Positions 1 to 9,411 are shown, counted from the first letter of the stretch. The stretch is DNA of 37,597 nucleotides from Calditrichia bacterium (GCA_028284905.1 JANQQU010000011.1:1-37597); one strand, 5' to 3'. Notes: generated by a model from the sequence alone, not told the origin. Program-made: numbers and translations.

Positions 1-82
1 AATCTCCCGGGTTTCCTAAATCCGACACTTTTTCCTCCCATGTAAGTTTTGGGAGTAAGATAACAATTTATTAAACAACATA

Positions 83-100
83 AAAACGGGTGACTACCCC
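83..100 (-). terminator. Possible terminator of the gluconokinase gene
   Basis: Just past the stop codon of the minus-strand gluconokinase gene, the minus strand reads GGGT-AGTC-ACCC followed by GTTTTTA. This is a short GC stem with a T-run, the form of a weak Rho-independent terminator. The stem has only 4 bp, so confidence is modest. The first 80 bases of the window hold no gene; a second small dyad (CTCCCA at 35-40, TGGGAG at 50-55) is also present. Confidence 0.35.
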
Positions 101-109
101 CATTTGCTT

Positions 110-589
110 TCAGTTTAAACTTTTCAGAATATCTTCGCAGATTTTTTCCGGAGAGTGTCGTATATCGATGGTCACTACATTATCCGGCGCCTCCAGTGCA
201 TCGAACTGACTGGCCAGCATGCCGGATTTCATATAGTGCCCTTCCCGGTTGCTCATCCGTCCTTCAATCAGCTTAAAATCACCTTCCAGATGAAAAAAAC
301 GGCAGGGGCTTTCCAGTTTTTCCACGATCAGGTTTCGGATAAAAACTGTTAGCGCAGAACAGGCAATAATTTGTGATGATGCAGTATCTGCGTTAACCGC
401 GGCGGTCAGGGCGGCAATCCAGGGAATGCGGTCCTTATCCGTCAATGGCGTGCCAGCGCTCATTTTCTGAACATTTTCAGCGGAATGATACTCGTCTCCT
501 TCGAAGAAAGGAAATCCGGTTTTCCGGGAGAGCTGTTTCCCAATTGTGGTCTTCCCACAGCCGGATACACCCATTAAAACAATCACCAT
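110..589 (-). CDS. gntK: Gluconokinase
   Basis: This enzyme phosphorylates D-gluconate with ATP to 6-phosphogluconate, feeding the pentose phosphate or Entner-Doudoroff pathway in the cytoplasm. The 159-residue length fits the small GntK/IdnK family. The N-terminus carries a Walker A loop, GVSGCGKTT (about residues 7-15), followed by the family's FFEGDEYHS and LTDKDRIPWI segments that shape the gluconate site. The ATG at 587-589 is preceded by AAAGG at suitable spacing. It stands alone, divergent from the Kdo transferase gene. No gluconate transporter or dehydratase is adjacent, so substrate specificity rests on sequence similarity alone. Confidence 0.92.
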   Translation of the reverse strand: MVIVLMGVSGCGKTTIGKQLSRKTGFPFFEGDEYHSAENVQKMSAGTPLTDKDRIPWIAALTAAVNADTASSQIIACSALTVFIRNLIVEKLESPCRFFHLEGDFKLIEGRMSNREGHYMKSGMLASQFDALEAPDNVVTIDIRHSPEKICEDILKSLN

Positions 590-797
590 TCGTTTCTGCC
601 TTTCAGTTTTCTGCGATTCGTAATTGAAAGCATTTAGCGCATTCTGAGCGCCCCAAAGGTAAAGCTGAAAAGAGAAATAAACAATATACGATCCCGGTCA
701 TAATCAATTATCGTTTTTTTATCAATTATCCGTGTGCTATTTTAGGTTTTTCAAGAAGGAAGTCGGGGCGAAACTTAAGCGAACGGACAGAATCCTG

Positions 798-2075
798 ATG
801 CGTCGATACATACTGGATGGACTTTACAATCTGATCATTTTCCCGCTGCTGTTTATTTTTTATCATCTCTACGGATTGATCAACGCAAAAGCGCGGCGCG
901 GCATCATCGGGCGCTATCGCACCTTTCGCCAAACCGCTGACTTTCTAAAAACATTGCCTGCTGAAAAACCTGATATCTACCTGCTTCATTGCGCCTCAAT
1001 GGGGGAGTTCGAGCATATCAAGCCGTTCATCCGCAGCCTGAAAGAGCGCCGCCCCAGCAGTAAATTAATCGTGATGTTCTTTTCCCCATCCGGCTACGAA
1101 CATGTCCGTCAGTTCCCGGGGGTAGATCTATTCATCTATGCGCCATTCGATTGGAAACTGACCGTAATGCGCTTTTTTAAACTGGTCAATCCCTCTGCAT
1201 TAATTATCGCCAAGTATGATGCCTGGCCGAACCAGGTTTGGACGGCAGCAGCAATGGGCATTCCCCGTGTGTTGATTAATGGCACCATCTATCGTTCGAG
1301 CGGACGACTGAACCCACTGGTGCGCTGGTTTCAGCAATCGATTTATGAAGCGATGGATCTTATTCTGGTGATTTCGGACAGCGATCGCGATCATTACCGC
1401 AAGCTCGCTCCGGCGGAGAAAATATTGCTTGTCGGCGACAGCAAATTCGATCAGGTCATTTTCCGCAGCGAAGAATCCCGGAAAAAAGTACTTATTCCTC
1501 CCCGTATCCTGCAGAATCGTCGAATACTTGTCGCCGGCAGCACCTGGCCCGCCGACGAGCACCACCTGGTGCCGGCCATTAAAAATCTTGCCGATAAATA
1601 TCCGGACTTTCTCGCCATCGTTTGTCCGCACGAACCGACAACCCGGCATATTGAACAGTTGAAACGGGAGTTGCAGCCTTTAAAGGTTTGCCTCTATTCT
1701 CAACTGGCAATGTATCATCGGGAACCGGTGCTGGTGATTGATAGCGTCGGCATGCTGGCAAATTTATATTCGTTGGCGGATGCGGCATTTGTCGGGGGAG
1801 GATTCAAACAGAATGTGCACAATGTGCTGGAGCCGGCCGCCTATGGCATTCCAGTGCTTTTCGGTCCAATCAATGAGAACTCCAGTGAAGCGCAGCTTCT
1901 GTTACGAAATGGCGCAGCAAAAGTAGTGCGGTCCGATGCGGATATCTTTGCGCAGTTAAACAAGATGTTTACCCTCCCGGAATATCGCTCCCAAATGGGG
2001 AACAGTGCCCGACAGATTGTCAATACCAACAGCGGCGCTACAGAGCGTATGATTAATGCGATTCTTATCACTTAA
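798..2075 (+). CDS. waaA: 3-deoxy-D-manno-octulosonic acid (Kdo) transferase
   Basis: WaaA/KdtA transfers Kdo from CMP-Kdo to lipid A precursor at the inner face of the cytoplasmic membrane, so it indicates a Gram-negative envelope with LPS. The protein starts with a hydrophobic anchor (LYNLIIFPLLFIFYHLYGL), then the glycosyltransferase N-domain with HCASMGEFEH, whose Glu matches the family's catalytic GE. The C-terminal Rossmann half includes FVGGGF and HNVLEPAAYGIPVLFGP, typical of GT-B CMP-sugar enzymes. I chose the ATG at 798 because the Kdo transferase anchor normally begins within about ten residues of the start; a GTG at 732 would add 22 residues unlike the family. About 425 residues, normal length. 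Confidence 0.93.
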   Translation: MRRYILDGLYNLIIFPLLFIFYHLYGLINAKARRGIIGRYRTFRQTADFLKTLPAEKPDIYLLHCASMGEFEHIKPFIRSLKERRPSSKLIVMFFSPSGYEHVRQFPGVDLFIYAPFDWKLTVMRFFKLVNPSALIIAKYDAWPNQVWTAAAMGIPRVLINGTIYRSSGRLNPLVRWFQQSIYEAMDLILVISDSDRDHYRKLAPAEKILLVGDSKFDQVIFRSEESRKKVLIPPRILQNRRILVAGSTWPADEHHLVPAIKNLADKYPDFLAIVCPHEPTTRHIEQLKRELQPLKVCLYSQLAMYHREPVLVIDSVGMLANLYSLADAAFVGGGFKQNVHNVLEPAAYGIPVLFGPINENSSEAQLLLRNGAAKVVRSDADIFAQLNKMFTLPEYRSQMGNSARQIVNTNSGATERMINAILIT

Positions 2076-2157
2076 ATGGACAAATGGGCAAATGGGCATC
2101 TCGGAACTTTAACTTTGCTCATCTGCTCATCTGCTCATCTGCTCATCTGTTCATTTT
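2076..2157. terminator. Iterated-word hairpin between convergent genes, probable bidirectional terminator
   Basis: The gap between the stops of waaA (+) and the histidine kinase (-) contains iterated words. On the left, ATGGRCAA-type units repeat (2077-2098); on the right, the 8-mer TGCTCATC repeats four times in tandem (2116-2147) with a degenerate fifth copy. The left array (ATGGGCAAATGGGCA) pairs with the right array as RNA over 15 positions with two G-U pairs and one mismatch. A T-run follows at 2154-2159. Position and structure suit a terminator, although the perfect tandem iteration is unusual for one. Confidence 0.5.
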
Positions 2158-5100
2158 TTAAGCAGTAACATTCTTCTCACTATCTTCTTTCGCCAACACT
2201 CGCCGAATGGCTTCCCCCAGCTCTTTTGAAAAAACCGGTTTACTGAGGAATTCATTCACGCCAATTTTCCGGGCTTTTTCCTGGGTAGGCACGTCGCCAA
2301 ATCCACTCATGATGATAATTGGCAGATCCGGCCGTATTTGCTTCATCTCTTTTGCCATTTCCACCCCGGTCATATCCGGCATGGCATGGTCCGAGACGAC
2401 CAGATCATAATCCTGCGGATTTTGGGAAAACATTGCCAGAGCGTCGGTGCTTTTCCCGCAGGTGGTTACCTCGTATCCTAATTGTGCCAGAATTTGTTCA
2501 CCAACTTGAATCAATGGCGCTTCGTCGTCTACCAGCAGAACCCGCTCCGCCCCTTTGGGAATTTTCGCGATTTCCGGAATTTCCGGCTGGGTCGAAATCG
2601 CCTTTTCGGCCACCTGGCAATGCGGTAAATATATTTCGAAGAGTGCCCCTTTCCCCGGTTCGCTTTTCACGGTAATCGCACCGTTGTGCGCTTTCACTAT
2701 CCCGTGCACCACGGCCAGTCCCATCCCGGTGCCTTCCCCGGCTGGCTTCGTCGTAAAGAATGGATCAAAGATGCGGTTGATGACATCAGCAGGAATCCCC
2801 GGGCCATTATCCTTCACCGCGAGCCGCACATATTTCCCGGCGCTTAAATCTGGCATATTTTTCGACATTTGCTCGTCAATTTCCGCCGGGGCGAGGTAGA
2901 CATCCAGTTCGCCACTATGATCATGCATGGCATAATATGCATTGATGCACAAGTTCATCAATATCTGGTGGATCTGTGCCGGATCGGCAAGCACCACTCC
3001 GCTGGCTTCATCAATATGGCGACGCACTTTTATCGTCATCGGCATGGTTGCCCGGATCAATTTAAGCGCTTCCTTTATCAGCGACTTGATTTCCACCGGC
3101 TTCATTTCATGCTCATTCTGATGGCTAAAGGTAAGGATCTGCTGCACCATGCTTTTTCCCCGTTGGGCAGCGGTGTAAATCTGTTTCAGATTGGCATAGG
3201 AGACACCGGCTTCCGGGAGCATGTTCAAGGTTACTTCGCTATAACCAATGATCGCAGCAAGTATATTATTGAAGTCGTGGGCGATACCTCCGGCGAGGGT
3301 ACCGATTGATTCCATTTTCCGTGATTGAAAGAGCTGTTGCTCCAGCATCTTTTGTTCGGAGAGCAAGGATGATTTCATCATGGCGATGCTCACCTGGCGG
3401 GCAGCGGCATCGAGAAATTCCAGCTCCTTGTCCCGCCATATCCGCCGGTAACATACCTGGTTACAAATCAGCAGATAAAATCCTTCATCGCTAAAGGCAA
3501 ACGGATACCAGAGCAAACTATCGATATCCATTTTCTGATGCAGCAAGGCGCCGGCTTTATCCTGCAGCAGCTTTTCATGGACATCATCCATGTGGCTTTC
3601 GAAAGGCATCTGCGTCGCCATGATGTGATTCATGGTTTTCGGCAGCTGCTTCAGATCAAATATATCGCGGGTTGGTTGAATGCCCGGGTGCAAGGGATTA
3701 ATCCACTCGCAAAGGCTTTCCGTTTCCCGCATAAAGGAAAAATGATAAATAAGCGAACGATCGAGCTTCAACGTCTCCCCGACAATCGTCGCGGTTTTTT
3801 CGAGAATATTTTCGGAGCGATTTTCAGAAATAATCACCGCGGCAATCTTGTTCATTGCTTTGGAAGAAGCGAGCTGCTCCTGTAACTCCACCTCGGAGCG
3901 GATACGTTCGCTGATGTCGTGCACAGCAACTATCTGTGCCGGCTGACCACGATAGGTGCAATTTCGACCAACAACTTCCATCGGGAACTTATTTCCGTCG
4001 AGATCCATCCCGACAACCTCGTAAACATCCTTATTATTCCCATCGATGTTGTCCAGCATTATCTGCCGCGTTTCCGGGGCGACAAAACGAATGATCGGGC
4101 GATTAATAATTTTCTCCCGGGTGCCTCCGGTCATATTAAAAAACGCCTGGTTCGCCTCGACGATAATGCCGTTCTGATGAATAAATACGCCATCGAAACT
4201 ACTGTTCACCAATAAACGAAAACGCTCCTGGCTTTCATCAAGCACTTCCTGGGCTTGCTGCCGTTCTTCCTCTACCCCGATCGCCACGGCAATGATGTTC
4301 ATCAGGCGCAAGTCATCTTCACTCAGGGTGATGTCATCACAAAAGACCAGGCTTAAGGCCCCGATCACTTCCTGGTTCCATTTCACCGCGATGCCGGCAA
4401 AAGTCTGTAAATTAAACTGCTGAACGTTCGGGTCACTTTTCAGATAGGCCGTTGATTGCAGATGGCGTATAATCACCGGACGATCACCGGGCGTCCGGAA
4501 ACTTTCATAACAGATATAACCTTCCCCTTTATTCTCATCATCGCTACTGGCCGGGGAATGCCAGGGGCCGGAAGCATGCACAAAATCGTCAGACAGCCTC
4601 CGGTAAATCACCCGCGCGGCATTCAACAACGATCCGCATGTTGCTACTAACTGCTTGATATTTTCATCCGGCTCCTTACCAAAATTGAGGAAGCAATCAT
4701 TCAGGGCCGCCAGCCGTTGTTCCCGGCGTTTTTGACTGGTAACATTTCGAATGACAATCTGCACCGCATCATTTTTTCCATACAGGAAAGGAGTAGCGAC
4801 AATATCGACATATAAACTTGCACCATCCGGCCGCAACAACTTGATGCCGCTAATACTACCAGGTGAATTATTGCGCTCCACATTACGCAGCCAGCGGGTG
4901 GCGGCCCGGCGTGGCCGCTCCGGTAAATAGCGAAGCACCGATTGCCCGGTAATTTCCCGGACATCCGTAGCGCCAATCAACTTCAGACCGGCCGGATTGC
5001 TGTAAACGATCTGCCCTTCCTGATGAACAACAATCGCATCCGGCGCACCTTCTACCAGGCGCTGATAGCCGCGCTCATTATTATGCTGCATCATATCGCG

Positions 5101-5490
5101 GGTATTCATGCTGTGCTTCTGCAGCACTTCCTGCAAGGTAACCGGTAATGCTTTGATGTTTGGCAATGCTTTCACGATATAGTCGGCGGCGCCATTTTTG
5201 AAGGCATTGGCGGCAATTTCTTCGGAACCGCTGCCAGTGAGAATAATGATGGGGGATTCTTTACAATGTTTTTGGATAAATGGGATTATTTCCAGACCGT
5301 CATGATCTAATACATTCAATTCGCTAATGACCAAATCGTAATGAGCTTCCCGTGTGAGACGAACAAAATCATCATAATTCATCGCCCCGGTTACCTGGTA
5401 ATTTAACGATGAAGCGGCGAGGGTATCCCGAATCAATTTTTGATCCGGCTGGTAATCGTCGATGTAAAGAATGCGTATCGGTGAAACCAT
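2158..5490 (-). CDS. Hybrid sensor histidine kinase (REC-PAS-GAF-PAS-GAF-HisKA-HATPase-REC)
   Basis: A cytoplasmic multidomain signalling kinase of 1110 residues with no membrane segment. The approximate order is receiver 5-125, PAS 135-255, GAF 260-415, PAS 420-540, GAF 555-715, HisKA with phospho-His 738 in GIAHDFNN, HATPase with DNGPGIP near 893 and GTGMGLAVVHG, and a C-terminal receiver from about 982 with Asp1034 in DLVVSDHAMPD. The N-terminal receiver keeps the acidic pair IDD (11-12) but has Glu57 at the phosphoacceptor position (DLVISELN), so it probably cannot be phosphorylated normally. The ATG at 5488-5490 starts right before the receiver strand; a TTG at 5547 would add 19 unrelated residues. 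No separate response regulator is adjacent, so the output partner is unknown. Confidence 0.92.
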   Translation of the reverse strand: MVSPIRILYIDDYQPDQKLIRDTLAASSLNYQVTGAMNYDDFVRLTREAHYDLVISELNVLDHDGLEIIPFIQKHCKESPIIILTGSGSEEIAANAFKNGAADYIVKALPNIKALPVTLQEVLQKHSMNTRDMMQHNNERGYQRLVEGAPDAIVVHQEGQIVYSNPAGLKLIGATDVREITGQSVLRYLPERPRRAATRWLRNVERNNSPGSISGIKLLRPDGASLYVDIVATPFLYGKNDAVQIVIRNVTSQKRREQRLAALNDCFLNFGKEPDENIKQLVATCGSLLNAARVIYRRLSDDFVHASGPWHSPASSDDENKGEGYICYESFRTPGDRPVIIRHLQSTAYLKSDPNVQQFNLQTFAGIAVKWNQEVIGALSLVFCDDITLSEDDLRLMNIIAVAIGVEEERQQAQEVLDESQERFRLLVNSSFDGVFIHQNGIIVEANQAFFNMTGGTREKIINRPIIRFVAPETRQIMLDNIDGNNKDVYEVVGMDLDGNKFPMEVVGRNCTYRGQPAQIVAVHDISERIRSEVELQEQLASSKAMNKIAAVIISENRSENILEKTATIVGETLKLDRSLIYHFSFMRETESLCEWINPLHPGIQPTRDIFDLKQLPKTMNHIMATQMPFESHMDDVHEKLLQDKAGALLHQKMDIDSLLWYPFAFSDEGFYLLICNQVCYRRIWRDKELEFLDAAARQVSIAMMKSSLLSEQKMLEQQLFQSRKMESIGTLAGGIAHDFNNILAAIIGYSEVTLNMLPEAGVSYANLKQIYTAAQRGKSMVQQILTFSHQNEHEMKPVEIKSLIKEALKLIRATMPMTIKVRRHIDEASGVVLADPAQIHQILMNLCINAYYAMHDHSGELDVYLAPAEIDEQMSKNMPDLSAGKYVRLAVKDNGPGIPADVINRIFDPFFTTKPAGEGTGMGLAVVHGIVKAHNGAITVKSEPGKGALFEIYLPHCQVAEKAISTQPEIPEIAKIPKGAERVLLVDDEAPLIQVGEQILAQLGYEVTTCGKSTDALAMFSQNPQDYDLVVSDHAMPDMTGVEMAKEMKQIRPDLPIIIMSGFGDVPTQEKARKIGVNEFLSKPVFSKELGEAIRRVLAKEDSEKNVTA

Positions 5491-5762
5491 ATACAAGGCA
5501 CAATTCCTTTTGCTATATCTATCGCCGCAAAACGAGATCAGCGGCAAGCCACATTTCCTGTGGAAAGTTGGTGGAAGAGAATTTTAAAGAGCTATTTAAC
5601 GCTAAAGCATTGCCTGTTTCGGGATGACGGTCACGGATAGCGATCTATCGGTGTGTGGTGGAAAACCGGAGCGTTAATTGACAAGATCTGCACTTCGCAG
5701 GAAAAATAGCAATTTACCGGAATAGTAATTTGCGAGATGGCCGATTTTCAAAATATTTTTTC

Positions 5763-6332
5763 TTAATTCGCGGAGACATTTACAGAGGAGATTAACTCAA
5801 AATCCGGCAAACTTAGAACGACATAGGCTGGCAGTCCCAATGCTTTCCAAAAGTCTTCAGCGGAGATCATGTTAAAAGCAGCGACAAAGAGAGACATTAC
5901 TGTGCCATGGGAAACAATCATAAGGTTGCCATCTTTTTGCCGGTGAACAAGCTGCTCCACTGTTTTAACAAAGCGTGTTTTCGCTGCGGCGGCAGACTCC
6001 GGTCCATATAATGCTTTGGTCGGTTGCCGAAATATTTCAGTAACCCTGGCTCGGAATGCCTGTTGGCTCATCAATGGCCAAACACTCCTTTCCTGTTCCT
6101 GCAAACCGGCGACCGTTTTAACAGCACCTCCGGTTACTTCGGCAATTATTTCTGCGGTTTCCTGTGCTTTTCTTTCTTCGCTGGACATAATCTGGCAGGG
6201 AGCATATTGTACGAGATCTTTCGCCATTTTTCGGGCATTTACGATACCTTCCGCGGATAACCGCCAGCGAGTTGAGTGCACCCCATCTATAATTTCCGGG
6301 TTGGCGTGCCGGGCCAATATTAGCAGACTCAT
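5763..6332 (-). CDS. Histidine phosphatase family protein
   Basis: A 189-residue member of the phosphoglycerate-mutase-like superfamily, which transfers phosphate through a phospho-His intermediate. The N-terminal motif is LARHANPE (Arg8-His9, with Ala in place of the usual Gly of RHG). SSEERKAQETAEII matches the SxxxRAxxTA region and VSHGTV carries the second catalytic His. The substrate cannot be read from the sequence; SixA-type phosphohistidine phosphatase, sugar-phosphate phosphatase and mutase are all possible. Its ATG overlaps the stop of the upstream gene in an ATGA (6329-6332), implying translational coupling. It is the last gene of a three-gene operon with an unknown protein and a PP2C-like phosphatase. 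Confidence 0.82.
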   Translation of the reverse strand: MSLLILARHANPEIIDGVHSTRWRLSAEGIVNARKMAKDLVQYAPCQIMSSEERKAQETAEIIAEVTGGAVKTVAGLQEQERSVWPLMSQQAFRARVTEIFRQPTKALYGPESAAAAKTRFVKTVEQLVHRQKDGNLMIVSHGTVMSLFVAAFNMISAEDFWKALGLPAYVVLSLPDFELISSVNVSAN

Positions 6333-6934
6333 TTCCAACTGCCCTTCCAGGTGCCCACCCAAACATCCCCGGTGCGGACGTGATAACAAGTGTCTCCATT
6401 GGAAATTTTTTCGACAGTATAAGCCTGTTTTTTTAGCCGTTCGATTTCTTCCGGAGATAACCCATCCATTTCTTCGAAGGCCATATATTCATCGATATGC
6501 AGCTGCCATTTGAAGTCATCCAGCAGCATTGATTCGCCGGCAAATTTTTCCCGCGGGAATTTTTTCTGCTGTGGGTCTTCCGGATAAAGCAGGGCGTTTT
6601 CCGGTCGGCTAAAGACCATTTGAGAGCTCATAAACCAGGGATCATGGAGGTAAATTCTCGCTACGAATGGAATCTTCGCTGCCTGAAAAGCGCCTGTCCA
6701 GTGCTTTGCCAAGTCGACCATTGCAGCAATCATCTTTCGCTGATACCAGGAAGGTGGATTCCGTTTTGCCAAACGATACCAGGGATCAATCCAGAACTTC
6801 ACGTAGCATTGATGATGGGTGGCAAACCAATCCAGATTAGGCGCCTGATTTTTCTGCTGCCATTGGGTAATCTTACGAACTTGTTTTTTCCAGCCGCGAA
6901 TTTTTTTCCGGTTGGACATCGGGTCAACAGCCAT
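6329..6934 (-). CDS. Unknown protein in phosphatase operon
   Basis: A soluble protein of about 201 residues that I do not recognise. It opens with a basic stretch (MSNRKKIRGWKKQVRKI), is rich in Trp, Tyr and His (WFATHHQCYVKFW, PPSWYQRKM, YLHDPWFMSS), and ends with an acidic segment (MDGLSPEEIERLKKQAY) and a short beta-rich tail. There is no signal peptide, membrane segment or obvious catalytic motif. The ATG at 6934 is preceded by AAGGA at 8 nt and overlaps the end of the PP2C-like gene by 11 nt; an ATG at 6919 is the alternative. At the 3' end it overlaps the histidine phosphatase start by 4 nt. Coupling on both sides suggests it acts with the two phosphatases, perhaps as a substrate or adaptor. 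Confidence 0.72.
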   Translation of the reverse strand: MAVDPMSNRKKIRGWKKQVRKITQWQQKNQAPNLDWFATHHQCYVKFWIDPWYRLAKRNPPSWYQRKMIAAMVDLAKHWTGAFQAAKIPFVARIYLHDPWFMSSQMVFSRPENALLYPEDPQQKKFPREKFAGESMLLDDFKWQLHIDEYMAFEEMDGLSPEEIERLKKQAYTVEKISNGDTCYHVRTGDVWVGTWKGSWK

Positions 6935-7799
6935 TTGCACGATCCTTATTTTCTGCGGTCAAACGTATTTTCAAAAAGCTTCGATCATCAAAGGAAATAT
7001 TGGTTGCAAGCTTTCCTTTCGTCTCAAAATGAACTTTATACAACATCGGGTCTTCCTGCAAAATTTTTGCCAGGCAAGCTTCCGATGCCGCCAAATCAGG
7101 TTTTAGTTGCGGATAACCATCCGATGCGAGAACGATTGTCTCTGCATCTTCCGGAACAGGTAACACTTTTGCACCGTTGACGGACAGGGAAAAACCATCG
7201 ATTACCGGATAGCCGAATACGCCGGCAACGGCATTATTTTGTAACATAGTCTGCGCTTCCAATAAAGGCAAAATAAACCTTCTGCCGGGATCATTTTCCC
7301 GAATTTCTGATTCCCGAATGCCCTTCACGCGGGCATTTTGCAGCACAACTGCCCGTGCTGCCGCCGCTATTTTGTCAACGATTTTCGGGAAATGTACATG
7401 TTCTTTCCCCAGCAAGGCCTGACAATCGCCAACCATCCAGAGCTCCCGGCGTTCAATACTTATAGCTGCAAAGCAAGCGGTTAAACGATGGATGGGCTTC
7501 TCTTTGACCATCTCCAGCAAACCGCTTTGCAGATAACATTGCCGAATCTCCCGATTAATTGCACTTACTGCCTTTGCTACAGTCGCAGCGGCGGGTAAAT
7601 CGGCGAATGTTTCATCAATAATTTCAGCGGCTTTTTGCCCGGCAGTCATACCATTCCAACGATTGGGCGTTTTTCCCGTCGCCCCGTCAATTACTGCCAG
7701 AAAATGTTCGCTGATATGCAGACGATCTTCACAGTCCTCCATTCGCCCACTTTTCGCCGCGATAAATTTTTCGAGAATTTCGTATTTCTTCGTGTTCAT
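6924..7799 (-). CDS. PP2C-like protein phosphatase
   Basis: A 291-residue protein with a divergent PP2C (PPM) fold. Metal- and phosphate-binding elements are visible: EDCEDR near 21-26, VIDGATG with Asp38, a central WMVGDCQ strand, LASDGYPQL, and SFDDRSF near the C-terminus for the last metal-binding Asp. These match the order of acidic motifs in PPM phosphatases, but overall similarity is low, so it may act on a phosphoprotein or on a small molecule. It is the first gene of the minus-strand trio. No Shine-Dalgarno is visible before the ATG at 7797-7799. The region up to sdaA (7800-7962) must hold divergent promoters. Confidence 0.65.
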   Translation of the reverse strand: MNTKKYEILEKFIAAKSGRMEDCEDRLHISEHFLAVIDGATGKTPNRWNGMTAGQKAAEIIDETFADLPAAATVAKAVSAINREIRQCYLQSGLLEMVKEKPIHRLTACFAAISIERRELWMVGDCQALLGKEHVHFPKIVDKIAAAARAVVLQNARVKGIRESEIRENDPGRRFILPLLEAQTMLQNNAVAGVFGYPVIDGFSLSVNGAKVLPVPEDAETIVLASDGYPQLKPDLAASEACLAKILQEDPMLYKVHFETKGKLATNISFDDRSFLKIRLTAENKDRANGC

Positions 7800-7855
7800 T
7801 TGAAGGAGAATTTAAGGAAAAGTTCAGCATTCGGAATCAAAATATTCATCATTAT

Positions 7856-7883
7856 TTGAAATCTGATTCCTTCTATGTAATTT
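7856..7883 (+). promoter_or_regulatory. Possible sigma70-type promoter of sdaA
   Basis: TTGAAA (7856-7861) is followed after 16 nt by TAATTT (7878-7883), close to the -35/-10 consensus and upstream of sdaA. If real, transcription would begin near 7890, just before or at the alternative ATG at 7894. Prediction from pattern only. Confidence 0.3.
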
Positions 7884-7962
7884 AGGCGGTTTTATGGTGG
7901 AAATACTGGCAGCGGGCAATCATAATTCTTCGTTAGATGAAATTATAAGCGGGAAGTCGAAA

Positions 7963-9381
7963 ATGGAACAAATCAGCGTTTTAGATATATTCAAAATAGG
8001 CGTCGGGCCATCCAGTTCACACACTGTCGGTCCCTGGAAAGCAGCTTTAAAAAGCATCGCTGAGCTGAAGGAAGCCCAATTATTCGACACCATTCGCAGC
8101 CTGGAAGTAGATCTCTTCGGCTCCCTGGCAAAAACCGGCAAAGGACATGGCACCGGTCTGGCGATCGTCCTTGGTTTACTAGGAGAAAATCCGGTTGATA
8201 TAGACACGACAACACTTTTTGCCAAGGCAAATAAGGTAAGAGCTGAGAAGAAACTGCTGCTCAACGGCGAAAAAGGGCTCCCCTTCGATACCAACAAAGA
8301 CCTCCGCTATAATTGGGATAAATCGCTGCCATTTCATCCCAATGGCCTACGCTTTACCTACAATTTTCCCGACAGGGAACCACTGGTATTAACATATTAT
8401 TCCATTGGAGGTGGATTCGTTGTGCAGGAGAATGAACCGCTGGTCAGCAATCCGGTAGAATTACCATACCCAATCCATCAGGCCTCGCAACTCCTCGATT
8501 ATTGCCATTCGCTTAATGCGCCGGTTTGGAAGATCGTTTATGAGAATGAAAAATCCTGGCGCACCCCGGCGGAAACAGACGCCGCCTTGATGAACATTTG
8601 GCAAACCATGCTCAACTGTGCTTACCGGGGATGCCACACGGAAGGAGAGCTGCCGGGCGGCTTAAGCGTGCGCCGCCGCGCGTGGGGACTGAATTATAAA
8701 CTTTCCGGCAGCCGGGAAAAGAGCAGCCCGGAGGAATGGCTGAGTATGATCCGCAATTCCAACCCGACATTTCACCAGGTCTTAAAATGGGTGAGCTGCT
8801 TTGCCATTGCCGTCAATGAGGAAAATGCCGCTTTTGGGCGAGTGGTTACCGCACCAACCAATGGCTCCGCCGGTGTCATCCCGGCAGTACTACTCTACTA
8901 TCTCTGCTTTTGTGACAATGCAAAAGAGGAAGACGTCATTCGCTTTTTGCTCGTCGCGGGAGAATTGGGCAGTCTTTTCAAAAAAGGGGCGACGATATCT
9001 GCTGCTCTTGGTGGCTGCCAGGCGGAAATCGGGGTATCTTCCGCCATGGCTGCCGGCGCGCTCACCGAATGCCTCGGCGGCAATGTAGAGCAGGTATTAA
9101 TGGCAGCGGAGATCGCTATGGAGCATCATCTTGGGCTCACTTGCGATCCGGTAGGTGGACTGGTGCAAATCCCTTGTATTGAACGAAATTCGATGGGCGC
9201 AGTAAAAGCAATTACAGCAGCAAATATTGCCCTGGAGAGCGATCCGGCTGATGCCAAGGTAACCCTGGATTCTGTCATCAAATCGATGTGGGAAACCGCG
9301 CAGGATATGAATCTGAAATACAAAGAGACTTCCGAAGGCGGATTAGCGGTTAATATTCCTGCGAACGTTATCGAATGCTAA
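7963..9381 (+). CDS. sdaA: L-serine dehydratase (L-serine ammonia-lyase), iron-sulfur type
   Basis: This enzyme converts L-serine to pyruvate and ammonia using a 4Fe-4S cluster. The 472-residue protein is the single-chain type, with the beta domain first ([15 protein letters not shown]) and the alpha domain after ([14 protein letters not shown]). The three cluster cysteines are Cys352 (GGCQAEIG), Cys394 (LTCDPVGG) and Cys405 (IPCIERN), spaced as in characterised enzymes. The last residue is Cys472, matching the C-terminal tail that plugs the active site in the Legionella enzyme. I chose the ATG at 7963 because homologues start at this point; an in-frame ATG at 7894 with AGGCGG upstream would add 23 residues and cannot be excluded. 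Confidence 0.95.
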   Translation: MEQISVLDIFKIGVGPSSSHTVGPWKAALKSIAELKEAQLFDTIRSLEVDLFGSLAKTGKGHGTGLAIVLGLLGENPVDIDTTTLFAKANKVRAEKKLLLNGEKGLPFDTNKDLRYNWDKSLPFHPNGLRFTYNFPDREPLVLTYYSIGGGFVVQENEPLVSNPVELPYPIHQASQLLDYCHSLNAPVWKIVYENEKSWRTPAETDAALMNIWQTMLNCAYRGCHTEGELPGGLSVRRRAWGLNYKLSGSREKSSPEEWLSMIRNSNPTFHQVLKWVSCFAIAVNEENAAFGRVVTAPTNGSAGVIPAVLLYYLCFCDNAKEEDVIRFLLVAGELGSLFKKGATISAALGGCQAEIGVSSAMAAGALTECLGGNVEQVLMAAEIAMEHHLGLTCDPVGGLVQIPCIERNSMGAVKAITAANIALESDPADAKVTLDSVIKSMWETAQDMNLKYKETSEGGLAVNIPANVIEC

Positions 9382-9387
9382 ATCCAG

Positions 9388-9411
9388 GCACTTTAGTAAC
9401 AGGTTAAGTGC
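9388..9411 (+). terminator. Weak stem-loop after sdaA
   Basis: GCACTT (9388-9393) pairs with AAGTGC (9406-9411) seven bases after the sdaA stop. There is no T-run, so it could be an mRNA-end stabiliser or chance. The rest of 9412-9634 shows no other clear structure. Confidence 0.25.

Noticed and set aside
732-797. GTG start at 732 for the Kdo transferase
   Set aside because: It would add 22 residues before the usual N-terminal anchor, and no Shine-Dalgarno supports it.
2116-2154. CRISPR-like array from regularly repeated TGCTCATC
   Set aside because: The unit is 8 bp with no spacers between copies; it is a simple tandem repeat.
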